Source of the DNA: a virus
IMG/VR virus record: IMGVR_UViG_3300037171_000055
Coordinates: 1-40,780 of that record
Length of the DNA stretch: 40,780 nt
Direction: 5' to 3' (one strand)
The notes under the pieces were generated by a model, which was not told the DNA's origin, did not search any database, and worked only from the letters and a program-made list of their open reading frames with translations. Below, piece after piece: positions 38,277 to 40,780 of this stretch (the first letter of the stretch is position 1; each line of letters opens with the position of its first letter). The translations under genes and the position numbers were made by a program.

Positions 38277-39210
38277 AACGAAGCTGACGCCGAAGGAATG
38301 GGCCATACGCCGGGCCGACGAAATCCATAAGTTTCGGAACGCGCAGGCATTTAATAAATCCCTGACTCCGGCGGCCGTTCAAAAGCCAACCGACGCGCTG
38401 AAGGCTCAGGCCGAAGAACGCTATCCGGGGAAGAAGCCGGAAGACATCCGCGCTTTTAACGTGCTGAACCGGAAGCTATGGGTTGACCTGGCCACGCTGT
38501 ACAATTTGCTAGGCAACGCCAACAAGGGGACCGCCGAAGAAACGGAAAAGATCGGGCTTCAGGCCGCGCTGAAACTGTCCGCGCTTCATACGATCATCCT
38601 TCAGGACGCCTTCGGGCGGACCGCCAGGAAGGCCGCGCTATGGGTCGAAGAATACAAGACGGCCGACAAAGACGAAGAAGAAAACCGCCAGCTAATGCTG
38701 AATGAACTGGCCGCCTATGAGGATGTTAGCTTCGCGGAAAAGTTTACAGACAGTCTTCCGCTTGGGGAAAATATCCGCATCCGCTTTCCGACGCTGATTG
38801 AAGAATGGGTCCGGGGGACGAAGAAGCTGATAGCGGATGTCTTCGCGCATCAGGCCGCCGTTAAGATCATACAGGACAAATACTTCGACGGCCATCCGAT
38901 CCTATGCCTGGACGTTGAAGCCGGGCTGGACGCTTCGATCAAGACGATCCAGGAAGCGGTCGGGACGTTCAATGACTACCTGAAGACCAGGTCGGAACTA
39001 TTTAAGGTCGAATGGGACGCCGAAGAAAAAGAAGACGGGATCGCGTCCGCCATCCCTGGCGAAAGGGAAGGTCTGCTGGCCATCAACATCGACACCGTCA
39101 AGAGCAACGCCAAACGCCAGGGCGCTGACCTGGTCGAAGGCATGGTCAAGCAAGCCAGGACGGACGCATCCGTCGCGGCCGCCAGCCCTGACCGGGAGGA
39201 GGGGAGATGA
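38263..39210 (+). CDS. Helical protein of unknown function, 315 aa, TTG start
   Basis: The start is TTG 38263, with GGAG 7 bases upstream; no ATG lies near in the frame. Entirely helical, rich in Ala, Glu and Lys. No motif recognised. Glu is written mostly GAA here, whereas neighbouring genes use many GAG codons, which hints at a separate origin. The C-terminal AASPDREEGR comes from the same repeated junction element found at 32580. A role in replication is possible only from position. Confidence 0.6.
   Translation: MNQIETKLTPKEWAIRRADEIHKFRNAQAFNKSLTPAAVQKPTDALKAQAEERYPGKKPEDIRAFNVLNRKLWVDLATLYNLLGNANKGTAEETEKIGLQAALKLSALHTIILQDAFGRTARKAALWVEEYKTADKDEEENRQLMLNELAAYEDVSFAEKFTDSLPLGENIRIRFPTLIEEWVRGTKKLIADVFAHQAAVKIIQDKYFDGHPILCLDVEAGLDASIKTIQEAVGTFNDYLKTRSELFKVEWDAEEKEDGIASAIPGEREGLLAINIDTVKSNAKRQGADLVEGMVKQARTDASVAAASPDREEGR
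39181..39200 (+). repeat. Gene-junction repeat, copy 2
   Basis: Identity with copy 1 continues about 11 bases past the 20-base core, through GGGGAGATGAA, so it includes the ribosome site and start codon of the following gene. Confidence 0.8.
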
Positions 39211-39413
39211 AGAAGTTCACGGATAAGCAACGACTGGATTTTGTAGCACAAGACCCAGGAGCTATCTTTGTTTGCGGGGCATCGTGGGCGTGGTGGGACG
39301 GAAACGATTGGGTGAAGTTCAATCGCTCCGGGAATCTCAACACGCCCAGGCAGGCCATCGACGCCGCCATGCGCTCCGACACGCGCCGGGAGCGGGGGGA
39401 GGGGCGGTGCTAG
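39207..39413 (+). CDS. Small accessory protein, 68 aa
   Basis: ATGA overlap with the previous gene and GGAGGAGGGGAG upstream. FVCGASWAWWDGNDWVKF is aromatic, followed by a helical tail (TPRQAIDAAMRSDTRRE). No family recognised. Confidence 0.55.
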   Translation: MKKFTDKQRLDFVAQDPGAIFVCGASWAWWDGNDWVKFNRSGNLNTPRQAIDAAMRSDTRRERGEGRC

Positions 39414-39493
39414 TAGTGCCCAGGAAAACCAACATGACGAAATCGCTAGCCGCGAATCAGCCCGCCGTCCGTCCAGCCGGGGAGGGTGAGTAA
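39407..39493 (+). CDS. Possible 28-aa peptide, GTG start
   Basis: GTG 39407 overlaps the previous gene's end and has GGGGGAGG upstream. It ends TAA immediately before the next ATG, so its main role might be translational coupling. Too short to assess; supported by packing only. Confidence 0.3.
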   Translation: MLVVPRKTNMTKSLAANQPAVRPAGEGE

Positions 39494-39685
39494 ATGAACG
39501 AGGGCGGGCCGTATGTTCAGTACGATGGCGAGGCAACTTTCGCTAGGCGGTGCAAGAAGTGCAATCGCATCGTCCGGGCCGACAAGAGCATCCAAGTAAG
39601 CGAGGAGCGAGGGCTCGCGCCGGATTTCAATGCCACTTGCAAGAAGTGCGGCAGGACCCACATGGTGTTCCTGGGGTTCGTATGA
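39494..39685 (+). CDS. Small zinc-ribbon-like protein, 63 aa
   Basis: C-x2-C near residue 20 (CKKCNRIV) and again near residue 50 (CKKCGRTH) make a likely four-cysteine zinc ribbon. Starts directly after a TAA with GGGTGAG upstream. Similar tiny zinc ribbons in phages often act in transcription or protein binding; the role here is unknown. Confidence 0.6.
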   Translation: MNEGGPYVQYDGEATFARRCKKCNRIVRADKSIQVSEERGLAPDFNATCKKCGRTHMVFLGFV

Positions 39686-39691
39686 CCCGCC

Positions 39692-39711
39692 GCCAGCCCT
39701 GACCGGGAGGA
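39692..39711 (+). repeat. Gene-junction repeat, copy 3 (non-coding)
   Basis: Here the 20-base core lies wholly between genes, after the TGA at 39683-39685 and just before the ATG at 39715, so the conserved function is the ribosome site or recombination, not the peptide. Confidence 0.8.
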
Positions 39712-39714
39712 ACG

Positions 39715-40152
39715 ATGAATAAAATCTGTGTCTTGTGCCATGCGATAAACGCGGAACTGGCTACGGTCTGCCACTATTGCGGCGCGGCTCTTGGCGAGGC
39801 TCCGCACGAAGGGGCCGCCATGCGGGAGCGGACGAGGGAGCTTGAGGACGAGAAATTGCGATACCAGCAGTCCTGCTATGGCCGAGCAGCGTTCTTCATG
39901 GAAGAACTGAATGCGCTTAGGATTGAGCTTGAGGCCGAGAGGTCCAGAAGGGAGGCGGCAGAGCAGGCAAGGAATATCTACGCTGATGCAAAAGATGGAA
40001 TGGCAGAATGTGGGACCAAGCAACAGCTAAGGGCCGACTCCCTCGCCAAGCGCGTGACCGAGCTAACGGAGCAGTTGAACGCTTACGCTGTGCAGTACGG
40101 AAATGCCGCCCTGTCACAGCCGAAGCCCGCCTCGAAGGAAAAGGAGAAATAG
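39715..40152 (+). CDS. Zinc-knuckle and coiled-coil protein, 145 aa
   Basis: N-terminal CVLCHAINAELATVCHYCG is a zinc-ribbon (two C-x2-C pairs). It is followed by a long coiled coil at about residues 35-85 (MRERTRELEDEKLRYQQ, LNALRIELEAERSRREA) and a second helix. The architecture resembles 31720-32316. It begins behind the third copy of the 20-base junction repeat (39692-39711). Confidence 0.6.
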   Translation: MNKICVLCHAINAELATVCHYCGAALGEAPHEGAAMRERTRELEDEKLRYQQSCYGRAAFFMEELNALRIELEAERSRREAAEQARNIYADAKDGMAECGTKQQLRADSLAKRVTELTEQLNAYAVQYGNAALSQPKPASKEKEK

Positions 40153-40154
40153 CC

Positions 40155-40538
40155 ATGACCAAATCGAACACCTACGAAGTCGAGCTGCGCGGGCATTCGT
40201 TCCTCGTGACCGGCACCCACAATCCGGGAGAGCCGCGAGTCACGTCCGGGCCTGCGGAGCGGTGGTATCCAGGTAGCCCGGAGTGCGTGGAGATCGAGAA
40301 GGTGGAGCTGGTTCGGGGCAATAGGCAGCGAGAACTCCATGGACCCATAAAAGCTGCCGAGGGGTGCGATTTTTATTGTTGCCCAGGCGGTGGTGATTGC
40401 GAGCGGTGCATGGCCTTGGACGCCCTTCTCGAAGAGTTGGAAGAAAAAATCCTAGAGTCAATGCAGGAAGGCGACTGCGGGACGGACTACGATCCGGATT
40501 GTGCCGCCGAGAGAAGGGCTGAGATTTTGGAGGACTGA
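40155..40538 (+). CDS. Acidic Cys-containing protein, 127 aa
   Basis: ATG 40155 with AAGGAG upstream; the frame is open further left but overlaps the previous gene. Begins with a beta-like part (YEVELRGHSFLVTGTHNP), a Cys cluster (CDFYCCPGGGDCERC) near residue 75 and an acidic helix. No family recognised. Confidence 0.6.
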   Translation: MTKSNTYEVELRGHSFLVTGTHNPGEPRVTSGPAERWYPGSPECVEIEKVELVRGNRQRELHGPIKAAEGCDFYCCPGGGDCERCMALDALLEELEEKILESMQEGDCGTDYDPDCAAERRAEILED

Positions 40539-40540
40539 CC

Positions 40541-40651
40541 ATGCCCGACGACCGAGACGTGATATCCCGCATCGAGGGCCGCGAGGATGACGACGCGGAG
40601 TACCTTTTCGATGACTTTTCAGAGGAGCGAGCGGCGATCTTTGAGGACTAA
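40541..40651 (+). CDS. Small very acidic protein, 36 aa
   Basis: Starts 2 bases after the previous stop with TTGGAGG upstream. Nearly half of its residues are Asp or Glu. Such small acidic phage proteins can mimic DNA or act as inhibitors, which is only a possibility here. Its stop overlaps the end of the convergent - strand junction gene. Confidence 0.5.
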   Translation: MPDDRDVISRIEGREDDDAEYLFDDFSEERAAIFED

Positions 40652-40653
40652 AT

Positions 40654-40780
40654 CGGGCAGTCCGGGTAGTAGAGTTTGATGATCCTGGCCCAGACCGGCT
40701 CAACCGCGTGTCCGAGTCTCCAGCGGTTGACCGTTGTGCTGTGCGGCCTCAGACCGACCGGGAGGCCAACCAGAAAGACC
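40654..40780. repeat. Terminal direct repeat, right copy
   Basis: Identical to bases 1-127. Joining the ends gives a circle of about 40,653 bp. It contains a second copy of the 3' part of the - strand junction gene, whose stop codon lies just left of it at 40648-40650. Confidence 0.95.

Noticed and set aside
1-40653. T7-like RNA polymerase, DNA polymerase, integrase or tRNA genes
   Set aside because: Looked for in all large frames and not found. The virion module is T7-like, but the phage is not an autographivirus.

Overview
This window reads as one complete, gene-dense tailed-phage genome (Caudoviricetes, podovirus-type virion) assembled as a circular contig. Bases 1-127 are repeated exactly as 40654-40780, so the non-redundant genome is about 40,653 bp. 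Nearly all genes lie on the + strand, are tightly packed, often overlap by 1-4 bases (ATGA, TTGA, GTGA) and carry strong Shine-Dalgarno sites. Only two small genes, one of them crossing the contig junction, are on the - strand.

Layout. 0-0.9 kb: divergent control region with a - strand gene pair and the + strand promoter of the packaging genes. 0.9-3.6 kb: small and large terminase plus small genes. 3.6-10.3 kb: head module (glycine-zipper protein, portal, Bbp19-like protein, scaffold, coat, Bbp16-like cement). 10.3-23.7 kb: tail and ejection module (T7 gp11/gp12-like tail proteins, capsid staple, gp13-, gp14-, gp15- and gp16-like internal virion proteins, gp17-like fibre base, large fibre). 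23.7-25.9 kb: membrane and exported proteins, including holin and lysis candidates. 25.9-28.5 kb: a possible control switch (HTH protein, two promoters sharing a 16-base element, an interleaved inverted-repeat RNA) and repeat proteins. 28.8-31.0 kb: recombination (Cas4/RecB-like nuclease, Sak4-like ATPase, SSB-like protein). 31.1-36.2 kb: accessory genes, a radical SAM protein and a helicase-methyltransferase fusion. 36.2-38.3 kb: replication (initiator carrying internal iterons, DnaC-like loader, RusA-like resolvase). 38.3-40.65 kb: small accessory genes.

I see no RNA polymerase, DNA polymerase, integrase or tRNA gene. The phage should therefore depend on host RNA polymerase, which fits the sigma70-type promoters with exact 17-base spacers, and on the host replisome. 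The host cannot be named from this sequence. Four predicted Sec signal peptides and a fibre with NVGIGTTSPS motifs, which I associate with surface proteins of diderm bacteria and certain uncultured phyla, point to an environmental Gram-negative-type host; this is weak inference.

The most interesting signal is regulatory. Three gene clusters (exported head-region protein, recombination, replication) are each preceded by the same arrangement: a promoter whose -35 box overlaps the stop codon of the gene before it, a transcript of about 70-110 nt, a strong intrinsic terminator, then the Shine-Dalgarno site of the next gene. This looks like promoter-terminator gating, resembling lambda pR'/tR', repeated around the genome, with an unidentified antitermination factor or RNA. 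At five of the seven promoters found, an ATG sits at the predicted transcription start, suggesting leaderless mRNAs.
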